A DNA stretch of 64,000 nucleotides from Podaxis mareebaensis (lineage: Eukaryota; Basidiomycota; Agaricomycetes; Agaricales; Agaricaceae), in assembly GCA_018524725.1 (NCBI GenBank), contig JAEUWP010000360.1, positions 434,001 through 498,000 of the forward strand, in the 5' to 3' direction. Below are positions 34,343 through 47,246 of the stretch, in pieces. A program made the position numbers and the translations under genes. Below the pieces are notes generated by a model. The model searched no databases. It saw only the letters and a list, made by a program, of their open reading frames with translations, and was not told the DNA's origin. Numbering within the stretch: the stretch's first letter is position 1; every line of letters starts with the position of its first letter.

Positions 34343-37300
34343 TTAATCGTCATCACTGGGCGTCAAGTATTCTTCGTCACTCAACACCTGCTTCCTCCCG
34401 GCGCTCCGTCCACGCACTGGCGGTGGTTGATCCTCTTCCATAGGTGTTAAAGCAGAGTCGTACGATCCTGATGTTGACCCAGGCTGCGGAGCACTAGTGG
34501 GAGCCGCTGGTGCACCCGGCAACCCAGAGCCAGTCATCACCCGGTTGAATGTCGCCATGAACACCTTCTCCATCTCCTCCGCGTCAACATATACCCACGA
34601 CCCTTCCTGGTTATACGTCCGTGCGTTATTGAACATGAGCATCCAATCATCCTTGTATGCTTGCACGTTCTTGTAGTAGTTGCTGTTTGCACGTTTGCGC
34701 AGGTGAGACAGTGCGATAGGTTGTGAAATGAGTTGATAGTAGTCGGGGTAATCCTGTAGAGCAGTCAACATTCAGCAGGATGATTGGCGAAAGAGGCGTG
34801 GAGGCAACGTACCCTCTTGTCCGGCAACTCACGGAAGAGTTCGCAGCGTTTGCGACCGGTTTCATCCTCACAAGCGAGAACGGCCTTATGACATTCTGCA
34901 AACGCTTTCTTCATCTTGTCACGAATAGCAGGGGAAAGATCATTAGCAGTAGCACCAGTCTTTTTTCGTCGTTTCTAGATAGAAAGGGAACACGTTGGCG
35001 TCAGGAATAAATTCAGTCAATAAAAGGTTTTCATACCGAGTCGTGATCCTCATCCTCATCATCAGCAATAGAAGGCGTCACAGACATCGACTTCTGTCCG
35101 CGCTTCCTCTTCGACCCGGCACTCGGCTCATCCGCTTTATTCTTGCCCTTCTTGGTCTTGCGACCACGACTATCGATATCGGATACCGGCGTCCCGCGTC
35201 CAGAGGCCTCAGCATCCCTGAGGAGCTTATTGTTGAGCCGTCTTTCTTTCTTTTCACGAGCACGCTCGGAAACTTCTTGTAGGTCTTCACCTTCCTCAAG
35301 TGCCTATGAAGATCGCTCAGGCGGACGAAACACGATACAAAAGTTGTCTGAACTCACCAAAGCCCACGCATCATCACTAAGGCCGTCGTTATAACTAACC
35401 ACATTCCTCCGCCTCTGCCCGCGCCCTTCAAGCAGTTCATCGGCCTCCTTAACATCAAACGGCTCATCCGTCTGATAACACTCCGGCAGCTCCTCGAGCT
35501 GGATAAGGGGTGGAGGAGGTTTACCCCTATTCCCAGCACCACGCCAATTCTCCAAGGCATCGCGTTCTCGCTTAATGTCAATCTCATGGAATAACCTCGC
35601 TTCCTCTTCGCTACGAGCAATCAACTCGTTAAGCTCATCATCGTTCATATCACCCGCTTCTTCATTTTCTTCCTCTTGGTCGGCTTCGAGAATCGAACGC
35701 TGTCATGTCGAACCAATGGTGAGGAAGTAACTCGTTTCCAAGTAATTGATCGACGCACTAAAAATTCTTCTTGTTCCTCCTGAGTGGACTTGTTGTCGAA
35801 CCGACCAGCTTGAATGACCTTGTCGTCAATATCAAGCTTGAACCTCGCCCGCTGGTACATAGCCTCTTCCACACTCTTTTCCGTAATGAAACGGAGAATA
35901 AGGACGGCCTTGGTCTGACCGATACGATGGGCACGATCTTGTGCCTGGAGATCAGCATGTGGGTTCCTGAAACGCAGATTAGCATTTGTGATTCTTCACC
36001 AGGATAGCACTATGCCGTCACAAGGATTTCGGCAACTCACCAATCAGAGTCGAAGCTAGATGAGGGGCAGAACTGGTAAGTATACGTCCCAGTTTCGGTG
36101 TGGAGCAACGTACATGATGACAGTATCAGCTGTCTGCAAGTTGAGACCCAAACCACCGGCCCTGGTGGACAAAATGAAGACTTTGTACTCGGAGTCCTTG
36201 GCATTGAAGAGCTGCACAAAGGAAGCGCGCTCCTCAGTCTTGGTGCCACCATCTAGACGGAGATGTTTCCAACCCATCATCTTCAAGAAGTCCTCCATGA
36301 TATCCATGACCTTAGTCATCTGGAAGAAGATAAGAACCTGGTGCGATGTCAGCATCGGCCCGAGTCAAGGAGCACATACAAGGACATACTCTGTGACCAG
36401 TGGCAAAGAACTTGGGGAGGATACGGTGGAGGAGTTCGATCTTTCCAGAGGTGCGAATGATCTTCTCATCGACATACCCGCTGGGACTGATCTTGTCCTC
36501 GACACTTTCAAAGAGGTACGGGTGCTGGCAAATCTTACGTAGCTGCATAAGCTCGTTACTGAGACCCTTGATACCAGCAGCTTTACTTCAAACAAAATCA
36601 GCAACACCTGATGAGTGTGTAACGAGAGATGCTCACCCCTTGGTCTCCTTTCCATCCGCAATCATTTTGTACTTCTTCATCTGCTTATACAACTGACTCT
36701 GCAAGGCGCTCATGCGGACCTTGATAACCTTCTCAACCTTGTCCGGCAACTCGGACTCCACATCTTTTTTGAGACGCCTAAGCAAGAACGGACGCAATAC
36801 CTTGTGCAGACGACGAATAATAAGCAAGGCCTCCTCTTCGTTCAGCTCGATCTTATCGCCCGTGCCAGAGTTGGCGAAGGGGGTATTGAACCATTCATCA
36901 AACGATTTGACTGAGTTGAAGATCTTGGGGAGGACGAAGTTGAGTAAGGCCCATAACTCGGGGAGGTTGTTCTGAAGTGGTGTTCCGGTGAGAATGAGGC
37001 GATAGCGCGAGTGGTAGTAGGTTGTCAAGGTTTGGGCCAATTTGGATTGCGTATTCTTCATACGGTGACCCTCATCTATGAACGCGGACATCAACAACGG
37101 AAGTAACCATTAGGAGATTATTGGTTCATACCAATGATCATATGTACCCATTTGATCTTGCTAAGGTGTGGGCGATCCTTGATGATGTACTCGTAGGTGG
37201 TCAAAAGCACCTGGAACTGACCCATGCGAAGTTCGGTTTGCAGTGCTCGGCGTTGCATAGGGTTACCCTTGTATGCAATCATCCTGACCGATGGTGCCCA

Positions 37301-39403
37301 TTTCGCAAACTCTCCTGACCAGTTAGTCATAGTAGACAAAGGTACAATGACAAGATAAGGCCCTCGTTGTCGTTTCACTTCTATCAAGAAGGTGATGAGG
37401 GATATAGTTTGGATAGTTTTACCGAGACCCTATCAAGGCATAACATAAGTTAAACAAAGATCGCAGTTCCAGCACGCATGTAAAAGCTCACCATCTCATC
37501 TGCCAGAATACCATTAAGCTTGTTGTTGTATAAGCTGACCATCCACTGCAAACCCTTCAGCTGATACTCCTTCAGTGTGCCGCCGACGAGAATGCTCGGC
37601 TGCCTGGTAACCTTCTCTTGAATACGGTGAGCAACTGCGTAGTAATCAACCTTCTTGTCATTGCCAATGCCCTCGTCGTTGACGACCTGGGCGCCGAACG
37701 TAGCTTCCGAAGTCGGTTCGTTCTCCAGCTCGTGTATCAATCCACCCTCATTCTGCTGTTGTACAACGGCTTGGGCAAGGGAGTCGAGATAAGCATCGGT
37801 CTGGCGCAGTAAGTGAGTGATGCGGGTATCCTTGGCAGTATCGATGAGCTTCATATAAGCCTCTTCATCATCGGCCTTAAGGGCCTTCAAACGTTCCTTG
37901 GCCAAGCGCTCGATACGTTTCTGCTCCTCCTTTTCAGTGTGGATATGGAATTGAAGGACGGCACGGCCGAGACGCATAATGCGGTCCTGAGCATTACGAT
38001 TAGCAACGATGACCTCCCGGCCGTGAGTACAAATGATATTGAGTTGCTCGACGTGTTTGTGCTTGGCGCGGCGTTCACGCTCAGCACGTTGTCTGCGCTC
38101 AGAGTGTTCCGTGGCACGGGCATCGCGGATCGTTGGTTTGCGGGTGCGACGGAAATCAAGGCGGTTGAGAGGAAGCATGGATCCATGATTGAGTCGCTCT
38201 GCAACCATGGCTCGCATGGCACGTTGCTTGTCAAGGACGCGCAACGACCTGAGCTCAATCAATGCACGCAGTTTGCCGTGTGCAGTTGGAGGAGGATGGA
38301 TGAGGGAAGTGAGGGGGTTGGAGATGTTTTCTTTGTCATCCACGGTTTCGTCCTTCACTTCGACGTCGACGTCAAAGTTCCCGTCTCCCATCGTCGAAGG
38401 CATGGCTTCAAGTTCTCGTATCCGTTGCTGGATACGGGCTTCGACGTACCGGTCACGCTCGTTCAAGATCTGGTGAGCGTCAAGACCAGCTGGCATGATG
38501 GTGGGGATCAGAAGACGCTGAAGACGGGTTGCCAGCAAAGGAGGATCATTTTCAGTTGCACGTTTTAGGTGGGAGAAAGGATGGCGGTACGCATTATAGG
38601 GGTAAATCCCAGAATTGACGTTGTCTTCGAGGAAAGGTCCCTTGGGAAGGTCAGCAGGGTTTATAGGTGCCACGTCCGCCTCTTCTACTTTGACATCTTC
38701 GGTGCCGGTAGATGCAGCAGGGGCAGCAGGCAGACTGGGCTCGCCTTTGGCTGATTTGACGGCTGCGTCAACGATCTTGTTGGGAATGGATGAAGGTTGA
38801 GCGACCTTTTCGAGGTCCGAGATGGCAGTATTCTGGACACGAATAGCCTGCTGCATGGATTCGGGGAGGGGCATACCACGACTGAGGAGTTTAAATGCCT
38901 GTATTTGCGCACGAAGGGCATTGATTTGGTCTTGGGTGAAGGAGATGGGTGTCTGGTTCATCATTGGGACTTGATTTGGAACAGGGCCTGAAGACAAAGA
39001 GGGCGGGGTGGATGTGCCATTGAGATGGGGGCCATGGCCGTTGGTTAAAGGAGCCTGTTGGGTCTGTTGCATGAGCGCTTGTTGTTGCCCTTGCGAACGA
39101 CCTTGCAAGTTATTGATTGGTATGAGTATTCGTAAATGAAAGGAGAAACCACTCACTGTTGCCAAAAGCTGTGAGGTACTTCATGATCTGCTCCAATTCG
39201 TGTGGATTCTTCTGCTCTGTGGGGTTTTTACGGAGAAAAGATGCGCGCTGTGAGGGGGGAAGTAAGTGCAAGCTGGAAAGAAGTGGGATTGGAGGACGCA
39301 CGGCCGCGAGCTGCTGAATATCGGGCATGGACTGCGGTCTTTGCTGTGGATGTTGCTGTTGCAAAGGCGTAGGGACGCCATTGCCCAGCATTTGGGCGGA
39401 CAT
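34343..39403 (-). CDS. SNF2: SWI/SNF-type chromatin remodelling ATPase (Snf2/Sth1, Brahma family)
   Basis: This is the catalytic subunit of a SWI/SNF or RSC complex, which slides and evicts nucleosomes. About a dozen exons encode roughly 1,450-1,500 residues. In order: Gln-rich N-terminus; QLQ motif [23 protein letters not shown] region [19 protein letters not shown] and [19 protein letters not shown]; ATPase start [23 protein letters not shown] box [15 protein letters not shown] with [14 protein letters not shown]. The helicase C lobe has [19 protein letters not shown]. The SnAC region holds [17 protein letters not shown]. The C-terminal bromodomain has [20 protein letters not shown] and [19 protein letters not shown]. 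The protein ends in an acidic YLTPSDDD. The gene is divergent from Ku80. Orthology to Snf2 or Sth1 cannot be settled from one gene. Confidence 0.95.
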
Positions 39404-39637
39404 TTGAAGGAGATGAAGTGTAGAAGAGAGCGGAAGACAGAACTAGTCGAGTTACTGACGGAATTCCAGGCTGCCTCGAAAAGTCACGAATTGGCGCGTG
39501 ATGGCTCAGGTCAGAACACACTGCCCGCCCTCCCCCGTCACTATCTGTGACACAAACAGGCGTGACAGCGCACCGCCACCATGTGATCTAATATCCACCT
39601 CGCGCACCTCCCTCAAGTCATTCACACTCATTCCACC
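39404..39637. promoter_or_regulatory. Shared promoter region between SNF2 and KU80
   Basis: 234 bp separate the two divergent start codons. No TATA box is evident. The part nearest KU80 is C-rich (ctcgcgcacctccctc). Both leaders and core promoters must lie here. Confidence 0.5.
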
Positions 39638-42600
39638 ATGCCAGCAGAACGAGCAGGAGTACGTTCGCAATGAGCTATGTACATACCCTCTAACAAGCAC
39701 TTTAGTACACAGTTACCATGTTCCTTGTGGACACATCGCCGCCCATGGGCACCCTCAAAACTGTGGAGCTTCCCGGGCCAAACGGCAGCCCCATCTCAAA
39801 GCCAATGACACACCTCGAATATGTGCTGCAGTTCGTCAAACTCAAAGTACAAGAAATGGTTTGATTTCCTGCTATGAGAGACACGCGGGACGCGGACCAA
39901 ACTTTCTCTTTCCCAGATTTTCAACGGGCGCAAGACTGATCAATGCGGTGTGATTACCTTTGGGTCTGAAGGTGCTAGTCCCCCGAGAATATCCGTTCGT
40001 GATTTCTGATACCCATAGTCAGAGACTGATAACATCGTCAACGACAAAAACGGTGGCTACGATAATGTCCAGGAATACATTCCGATAGGTCAACCCAACG
40101 GTGGTACTCTGGCCAAACTCGACGCCTTGCGGCCTTCTACTGTTGCAGGAGATGGCAAGTCACACAATCTATGGATACCTTTACGACGCGGTGACGTTTT
40201 CCGCTAGCTATTGACGCGTTGATCGTTGGCATTGAAACACAAGCAGTGTATCTTTCCAGCAAGAAGACATGGACGAGGAAGATTGTCCTGCTTACCAATG
40301 CAGAATGTCCAATTGAAGTCGAACACTGGGAAGCGATTGTTAAAAAAATGGACGCGCTTGACATCTCCCTTACTATCATGTCAGTGTCTTTTTTTCCACC
40401 AGCGCATCTTTTCTTATACTCATACCTTTTCCAGAGGTGTTGATTTCGATGATGAGGATCTGCCTTTTACGGAACCGAACAAGACTGTGTACAAGGTACT
40501 ATGCCCTTCGTTTAGTGGTAGATAGTTGCTAATCTCGAAACCAGAGAGCTAATGAAGAATTCTATCACCAACTGACTTCAAGCATGAAATCGGGACTAGT
40601 TGGAAATTGTACATTCGCCCTCCAAGAAGTTTCCAAACCAGACATTAAACTCATTCGCTCAACTCTAATGAGCACAATTCTCCGTCTTGGGGACGTTGAA
40701 ACCAAAGCAGAAGAGGCAATTGAGATCCTCGTCAAGACAAATAAATGTACCGCTCTCGCCCGGCCAAAGAGTTGGAAGAAATATGCTTTGCGTGAGGATG
40801 ATGCCGGGCGCCCGTTGGTAATCGATGATGACAAGGATACGCCGAAGGTCATATATGCTCCCTTGAAGACGCGAACTGAGTATTACGTTGACCGGAGTGG
40901 TGACCATGATGAGGATGCAAATGGAGACGTCAAGATGGAAGAGGATGACGGGACGAATCTGCTTGACAGTGGGTCTCATTCGAAAGATGAGGAAGAGAAA
41001 AAGGAAGAAAATCTTGAAAAGGTTGAGAAAGAGGAGCTCGTGCGAGGATTTAAGTATGGAACGACGTATGTTCCGTGTCCAGATGGACAGTTCCCCCATT
41101 TGCCAACTCAAAAGGGCATCGACATTTGCGGGTTCTTCCCAGTCAAAAAGGTGTGCTCTGTTCCGCTAATACCATACGACAGATTGTTCATGTACATCTA
41201 GTTCCGCAGGGATTTCTCAATGGGGGAAATTCAGTACATATGGGCGGACCCATCGTCTCCTCAACAGCAAGTCGCACTCTCGTCAGTGGTGCAGGCCATG
41301 TACGAGAAGGGTGTTATGGCGATCGCACGCTGGGTATCAAAAGATGGTATGGACCCCAAGATGGGCGTCCTATACCCCGAAGTCTTTGAGAAAGTCGAGT
41401 GTTTCTTGTGGGCTCAGGTAGGACTCCTTTCACACTCACTGGAAGGAAGCTGATGAGACCGGGTCTGTAGATGCCCTTCGCAGACGATATCCGCAAATAC
41501 ACGTTTGCCTCCCTTGACAAACTCACCTCCAAGAACGGTGAAGTGATCACAAAGCATCCGTATATCCCTACAGAATCGCAGCAAGAGGCTATGGACAACT
41601 TTGTCGACGCGATGGATCTCATGACTGCTGGTGAAAAAGACGAGGAAGGGTACATCCTGAACCCATTGTCACTTATTCCACTCCGTGACTCACAAGATCT
41701 ATTAGAAACCGAATGCCGTGGTTCAACCCAGTAGATTCATATAATCCCTCGATCCACCGCACGAAACAAGCCATGTTTCACAGCGCCGTCGTCTCAGACC
41801 TTACCACCAACCCTCTTCCCCCACCCCACCCCGAAATCCTCAAATATTTTGACCCGCCCCAAAAAGTACTTAAACGTGCTAGACCCGCAATTGAGGAATG
41901 CAAAGAAGCCTTCAAAGTCAAAGAAGTGCCGAAACGCGTCGCAAAGGCCGGCACCAGCGCAAAGAAGGGTCACGAACAAGCGTTAGAGGATGACGAGATG
42001 TTGCTGTTGGATAGAAAGCGCGAGAAGTCTAAGGTGGCTGGAGATGTGAAGCCGATGGAGATAGATGTGAAGTTGGAGCCGGCGTCGCCTGAGAAGGGGA
42101 AGGCTAAGGCCGTGAATCTGGACAATAGTGATACGGAGGACGATGAGGATGATGAGTTCGTGACGGTAGAGCCCCCGGCTGAAGATGAAGGTGGCCTGTT
42201 ACTTGATCAGAAGAAACCCGCTGCGACACCCAAACCTTCCTCTCCACGCGGTAGACTGTTACCGACTCCAGCACGGTCGATATCGCCGCAGATTGATCCT
42301 GGACGAGCGCCAGGGAGAATTATTGGGTCTACTTATCCGCTGAAGGATTTCGAGAAGAACATCGCGCAGGGGGATGTCGTTACGAAAGCCGTGGCTGATT
42401 TATGTGAGGTTATCACGGAGACCGTATTGCGGCCTTTTGCGTCGAGGAGGAGCAAGGAAATGATTGAATGCATGAAGGTGCTGAGAGATACTTGTCTGAG
42501 GGTGCGTTACTCGCAGGTTTGGTTGATGTGACATTGCTGAGGCATATGCTCAGGAAGATGAGATCGACGCTTGGAACGCGTGAGTTCTTTCTACAGTCGA

Positions 42601-42853
42601 CAATACTGCTGCTGGAAAAGCGTCCAGATTTCTCCCTAATCTGAAAGAAAAGTGTCTCCAGAAGCCTGGCAACCCGGAATTCTGGTCCGATGTCAGGGCC
42701 CTCGGTCGAGATATAAGTCTTATAAGTAACAAAGAGGCCAGAAAATATGGCGGTGCAGCATCTGTGTCGGAGAAACGCGCAGAGGAGGTAAGCGAGCCCA
42801 ACCATAGACAATTCAACAGCAGCTGATGCGTATTTTCGTAGTTTGTGGCTTAA
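39638..42853 (+). CDS. KU80: Ku80 subunit of the DNA end-binding Ku heterodimer
   Basis: Ku80 pairs with Ku70 to bind double-strand ends in non-homologous end joining and at telomeres. A spliced model of about a dozen exons gives roughly 850 residues. The N-terminal von Willebrand-like domain reads YTVTMFLVDTSPPMGTLK, CGVITFGSE, and KIVLLTNAECPIEVEHWEA. The beta-barrel follows with CTFALQEVSKPDIKL and VRGFKYGTTYVPCPDG, then SMGEIQYIWADPSSPQQQ. The C-terminal helical arm begins WFNPVDSYNPSIHRTKQAM, and a Lys/Glu-rich linker leads to EFWSDVRALGRDISLIS. The stop comes from a last 12-nt exon (42842-42853). An acidic insert (DHDEDANGDVKMEEDD and following) interrupts the barrel. The first intron lies after the seventh codon. 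Confidence 0.92.
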
Positions 42854-43607
42854 GCGCAGGAGGGTTGTTTGGGATTTTTCAGATTTTTAATAGCTTATTA
42901 TGTATGTACCCAAATCCGCAGGTTTGCCAATAGTAATCATAATTAATATATCGTCTTAATCGTAACCTGTGTCTTCTCGGTATTTTCAAATCTCCTCAGA
43001 CCTCCATCGCTACAAAGCGGGGGTTAAGACCTTATCCCCTCTGCGCCTAGCCCTTCTGAAAACTTATAGCCGCGGCACTTGAATTGGCGCGCCACCGGCG
43101 ACGGGACGGCCATTCCCTTCTGCTCCACCCATCTATTCGGAGTCTGCATTTCTTTGCTCCCCTCTGACAGGACTCCCGCTAAACCTAGCTGAGATCGTTT
43201 GACGATGATCCCGAGGCCTCACATCGTCCTCTTTGTAGATACCGCCCGTTAGTGTTCAGGACCATACGTTACAACCATTTAACCTGCGACATTTGCCTAG
43301 AAAGGCAGCCCCGAAAGGTCCTGTACCTTAGGGAGAGGAGAGGAGGCGCAGGGTCGCTGAGTCAAATTAGAGACCCCCAACCCGCAAGAGTAACAGACGC
43401 CCTGCATCCTGCAAAATAGTAGGGGTATATCGAACATCTTTCAATCATTATATCTCGGGAACCACTCGTTTCCTGGCTTATGTGTCATTGTAATAAGTGT
43501 CTCCATCTTTCTCCTATGAAGTGTGCCCACAGATATATTTATGGTTTGTTGGGATGTTCTTGCATTGATACCGTACACTGCGCGGTTCTTTCTGTAGCTC
43601 CATTAAT
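42854..43607. other. Intergenic stretch between convergent KU80 and SRP68
   Basis: About 750 bp hold both 3' ends. An AT-rich part (42880-42970) follows the KU80 stop. A TGAGTCA motif, the classical AP-1 core, occurs near 43366. No gene or RNA is recognised. Confidence 0.5.
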
Positions 43608-45780
43608 TCAGCTTCTTCCCCACCAAGCTCCCAATAAGCTACTAATACCACCGCGGGCAGGCGCCTGAGGTTCAGGTGTGGCAGGGCGCATTTCTTCAAC
43701 CTTAGCTCTCGCAATTGGTTTCTTCTCTGGTGCAGCATTGTCTGTCTGCGTGGGCTTGATGGGGGCTGGTGCAGCAACAGGTGCAGGGGCCTTTGCCGGA
43801 GCGGTAGGCACGGGTGTAGGAGGCTCTTTTCCAGCCCTCTTCAACAACTGATCCATATTCAATGGAACATAGTTCAACGCGATATTGAAGAACGTCGGTT
43901 TTTCGTAATCCTTTGGACCCCTGGTGGTTGATCCACCGTTGTAGCTGAACCAATCACGTTTGTATTGGAGGGAATCTTTCACGAGATCGTCTTCAAGTGA
44001 TTTGACGTCATTGGCAGAGAGGGAGGAGAAGCACGATTTTTGGCTGGATGAGATGGGGTCATGTGTAAGGATGGAGAGTGTGTTGGAGGTCTCCCGGATA
44101 TGGATGGAGGCATGCTGAAGGAGTGTGAGCGCTTCCGCATATTTCTTGATTGGGGTATAGCAACGCGCGAGATAGAAACATCTAGTTCGTAACGTTAATG
44201 ATTCATGGTCGTTATCAGAGGTGGGAAAGAGTCTACCTGCGGGCCTTCGTGAAAGTCAACCTTGCCTCTACAGCAGAGGCTAAATCGGGGCTATCATCCA
44301 CAATGCTTAGCGTACGCATTTGGTCTAAGCTTTGAACGACCGTCTCGAGGAGCTTGACTACTGCAGGATAAAGGCGGGTATCCACTTGCTCAGGCTTAAC
44401 GGTGCGTTTGGAGGTATCCTTTGTGTTGCTTTGGGATGCGAGGAGCACAGACGTCAATAAGAGGTCGCGTTGGATACGACGTGAGAGAAGTTGATAGACG
44501 ATATAGGCATGCACGAAATGGATATCACGACTCCCACTTGCAGCAGCGGAGGATCCACCGTTCAACTGCGCGTCATTAGAAAAGTTGTATCATTCAAGTC
44601 TGTGGAGGAGCTTACCTGTTGTGCTTCCACAAGTTTTCTGGCGACATCCTCTGCATCACTCAATGCAGAAAGAATGGCGTCATAAGCAGCGACGCCTTTC
44701 TTGGATTGTTTCTCCCTAGTCAATCTGTTGCCATCGGCAGCGGAATCTCCTGTGGTCTGGCCGACCAGCTTATCTTCGGCTTCCTGGACTTTCAACAGGA
44801 CATCGACCAGCTCGGGATTTCGAATAGGCACAGGCTGGTCTTCCCATAGGAGTTGTCGGAGCTTCTGCTGGGCATCCTTCTTGGTGCCATGTACTTCGGC
44901 ATGGAGCTTCTTGACAATGTCATCGCAATTTTCGACGATTGAGTTACGGAATTTGGGCGCCAGCTCAGCGACGATGCCGTCGACATCGTAGGATTTGCTC
45001 CGGCCAAGTTCGTGAGCACAGTAACGGATTTCAGGGCCGATCTCGTCCGCAAAAAGAACGGCGAGAGCTTGATCTCGACTGGTTTGCGCGGAAGAAGCTA
45101 ATTCATCGAGCAGGGATCGGGCTACACTGAGCTGGACGACTGCATCCTCAAATTCTTCTCTGTAGCGAAGGAAGCGCCCATTAATGATGATGGTGTAGAT
45201 CGTCGCCTCGAGAAGGCTCTCGGAGGAAAGGCGAGAATTAGCATAGAGGGCTTGGCAGTGGGATAATAGTTGGGTAGACCAGTGTACTGCACGGCGGAAG
45301 CGACCCGTTGCAGAATGACGAAGAGTGCTCGCGTGTTCTTTGTTGGCTGGGAGCAGGGATTGATTAATGAGGTCTTGGGAGTAAGACCATGCGCGTTCAG
45401 CCTCGAAAAGGAGCAACTCAAGGCTAGAGATATGATCAACAGACTGGTGAAGAGTAGACGTAAATGTCGTACTCACTGTCCTTCCTTGATAATCTCTTGG
45501 GTAATTGGCGGTAATTTTTTGAAGTCGCGTCCCTTTCCATGTGTCATTTTGAGCGTGGAACGCAGGCGGTGGGTGCGGTTAGTGCAATGTTTCCTGTCGG
45601 AACATCAGCCATTTGGATGGGAGATTAACTTGCCGAATGAAGTACCTGTATCTCGCGTAGTCATTGTAGCGTAAACCATACGCATTGCGCTGTTGATTTG
45701 CAAGCTGCAGGGCTGGAAGGAATGAGCTCAAGAGTGAGGGTAAAGGGGAAGAAATTACCGTGGAAGTGGATGGTGGCCAT
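43608..45780 (-). CDS. SRP68: Signal recognition particle subunit SRP68
   Basis: SRP68 with SRP72 binds the SRP RNA and supports co-translational targeting to the ER. The start is ATG at 45780; exon 1 encodes MATIHFH and joins by acceptor attccttccag to ALQLANQQRNAYGLRYNDYA. The RNA-binding TPR-like region continues LLLFEAERAWSYSQDLINQ, RRAVHWSTQLLSHCQALYA, EATIYTIIINGRFLRYREEF and ADEIGPEIRYCAHELGR. The C-terminal part includes LQYKRDWFSYNGGSTTRGPK, then KPTFFNIALNYVPLNMDQL. It ends in a Pro/Ala-rich linker and GGISSLLGAWWGRS. Estimated length is about 620 residues, as usual for the family. The start codon lies 49 bp from that of GET3 on the other strand. Confidence 0.92.
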
Positions 45781-45829
45781 GGTAGGAGGAGAGTGACGCT
45801 TTGATCTCTCTCTTCATCTACCACCAATC
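45781..45829. promoter_or_regulatory. 49-bp divergent intergenic region between SRP68 and GET3
   Basis: Only 49 bp lie between the start codons of two divergent genes. Leaders must therefore overlap or be extremely short, and transcription of each must start inside the other's promoter or first exon. The GET3 side contains the pyrimidine tract gatctctctcttcatcta. No TATA box is seen. Confidence 0.7.
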
Positions 45830-47246
45830 ATGGCAGACGACGGACTTCTCCCTCCCACTCTCCAGAACATCCTTGACCAGACCACCCTCAGATGGATATT
45901 CTGCGGTATGTTTTTTCTGTCATCTATTTTCCCATTTGCTCAATATTTGTTCGCAGGTGGCAAGGGTGGTGTAGGTCAGACGAGATCCGCTTTCGATTCA
46001 CATCTTCCGCTCATTTGCCCCTGTAATCAGGAAAAACGACCACGTCCTGTTCGCTGGCCATTCAACTCGCCAAAGTCAGGAAATCCGTGCTGCTCATCGT
46101 GCGTGTACCGTCACTATATCATCTTGTCTTATAGCTGACGTGCGCACTGGCGTGTCACCTAGTCTACTGATCCTGCACACAACTTGTCGGATGCGTTTGG
46201 TCAGAAGTTCGGCAAGGATGCCACGAAAGTCACTGGATTCGACAATCTATATGCCATGGAAATTGACCCGACGAGTGCAATCCAAGAGATGGTCGAAAAC
46301 TGTACGCCTTTGCCATGATTACGTCTCGTTCACTTCATTCATGTCTCTCTTAGCCGACCAAAACGGCATGATGGGCTCTATGATGCAGGACCTCGCCTTC
46401 GCTATCCCAGGTGTTGATGAAGCCATGGGCTTCGCAGAAATTATGAAGTGCGCCCCTTTCCACTTTCTGCTTTGATGGAACATGTTAACCTTGAATCATT
46501 AGGCATGTCAAGTCGATGCAGTATGATGTTATCGTGTTTGATACTGCACCTACTGGCCATACTCTTCGATTCTTGTCTTTCCCTGCTGTCCTAGAGAAGG
46601 CACTGGGTAAACTTAGCAGTCTGGGTTCACGTTTTGGTCCTATGATCAACCAGGTGCGGTTCAATTGGTTCATAGTATTACCAACCTTTATATTGAACTT
46701 CAGCGTAGATGTCTTCCATGATGGGTGGTGACAGCGGATCTCAGGAGGACATGTTTGCGAAGCTCGAGTCAATGAGAGGTATCATTACAGAGGTCAACAC
46801 GCAATTCAAGGATCCCGTACGGCCACCCCTATACAACAATACGCCCTACTCACATTGTTCTACAGGAGAAAACAACCTTCGTTTGTGTCTGCATATCCGA
46901 GTTCCTGTCTCTTTACGAAACGGAGCGTCTCGTGCAAGAGCTCGCTACATATGGGATTGACACACACAACATTGTTGTGAACCAGCTTCTCTTCCCCAAG
47001 AGGAGTAAGTCTGTACTTCATCAAACAACTCCGCAAACTGATGTCATCTTCTCAGACTCGAATTGTGAACACTGCAGCGTCCGTCACAAGATGCAGCAGA
47101 AGTACCTTAACGAAGCTCACGAACTCTACGACGAATTCTTCCACATTATCCAGCTTCCTCTTCTAACTGAAGAAGTGAGGGGCCCGGAGAAGCTAAAGGA
47201 GTTCAGCAAGATGCTCGTCGAACCATACACACCGCCCCAAGATTAG
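45830..47246 (+). CDS. GET3: Guided entry of tail-anchored proteins ATPase Get3 (TRC40/ArsA family)
   Basis: Get3 is the cytosolic homodimeric ATPase that carries tail-anchored membrane proteins to the Get1/Get2 receptor at the ER. Exons 45830-45905, 45957-45974, 46031 onward and further pieces assemble to the usual length of about 325 residues. The deviant Walker A is [20 protein letters not shown], and exon 2, only 18 nt, encodes most of its glycines. Later signatures are [68 protein letters not shown] and [17 protein letters not shown]. That CxxC binds the dimer-bridging zinc. The protein ends [15 protein letters not shown]. Confidence 0.95.

Noticed and set aside
37813..38568. Long plus-strand frame (251 codons) opposite SNF2
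   Set aside because: Antisense shadow of the SNF2 exon that encodes the HSA region and flanks.
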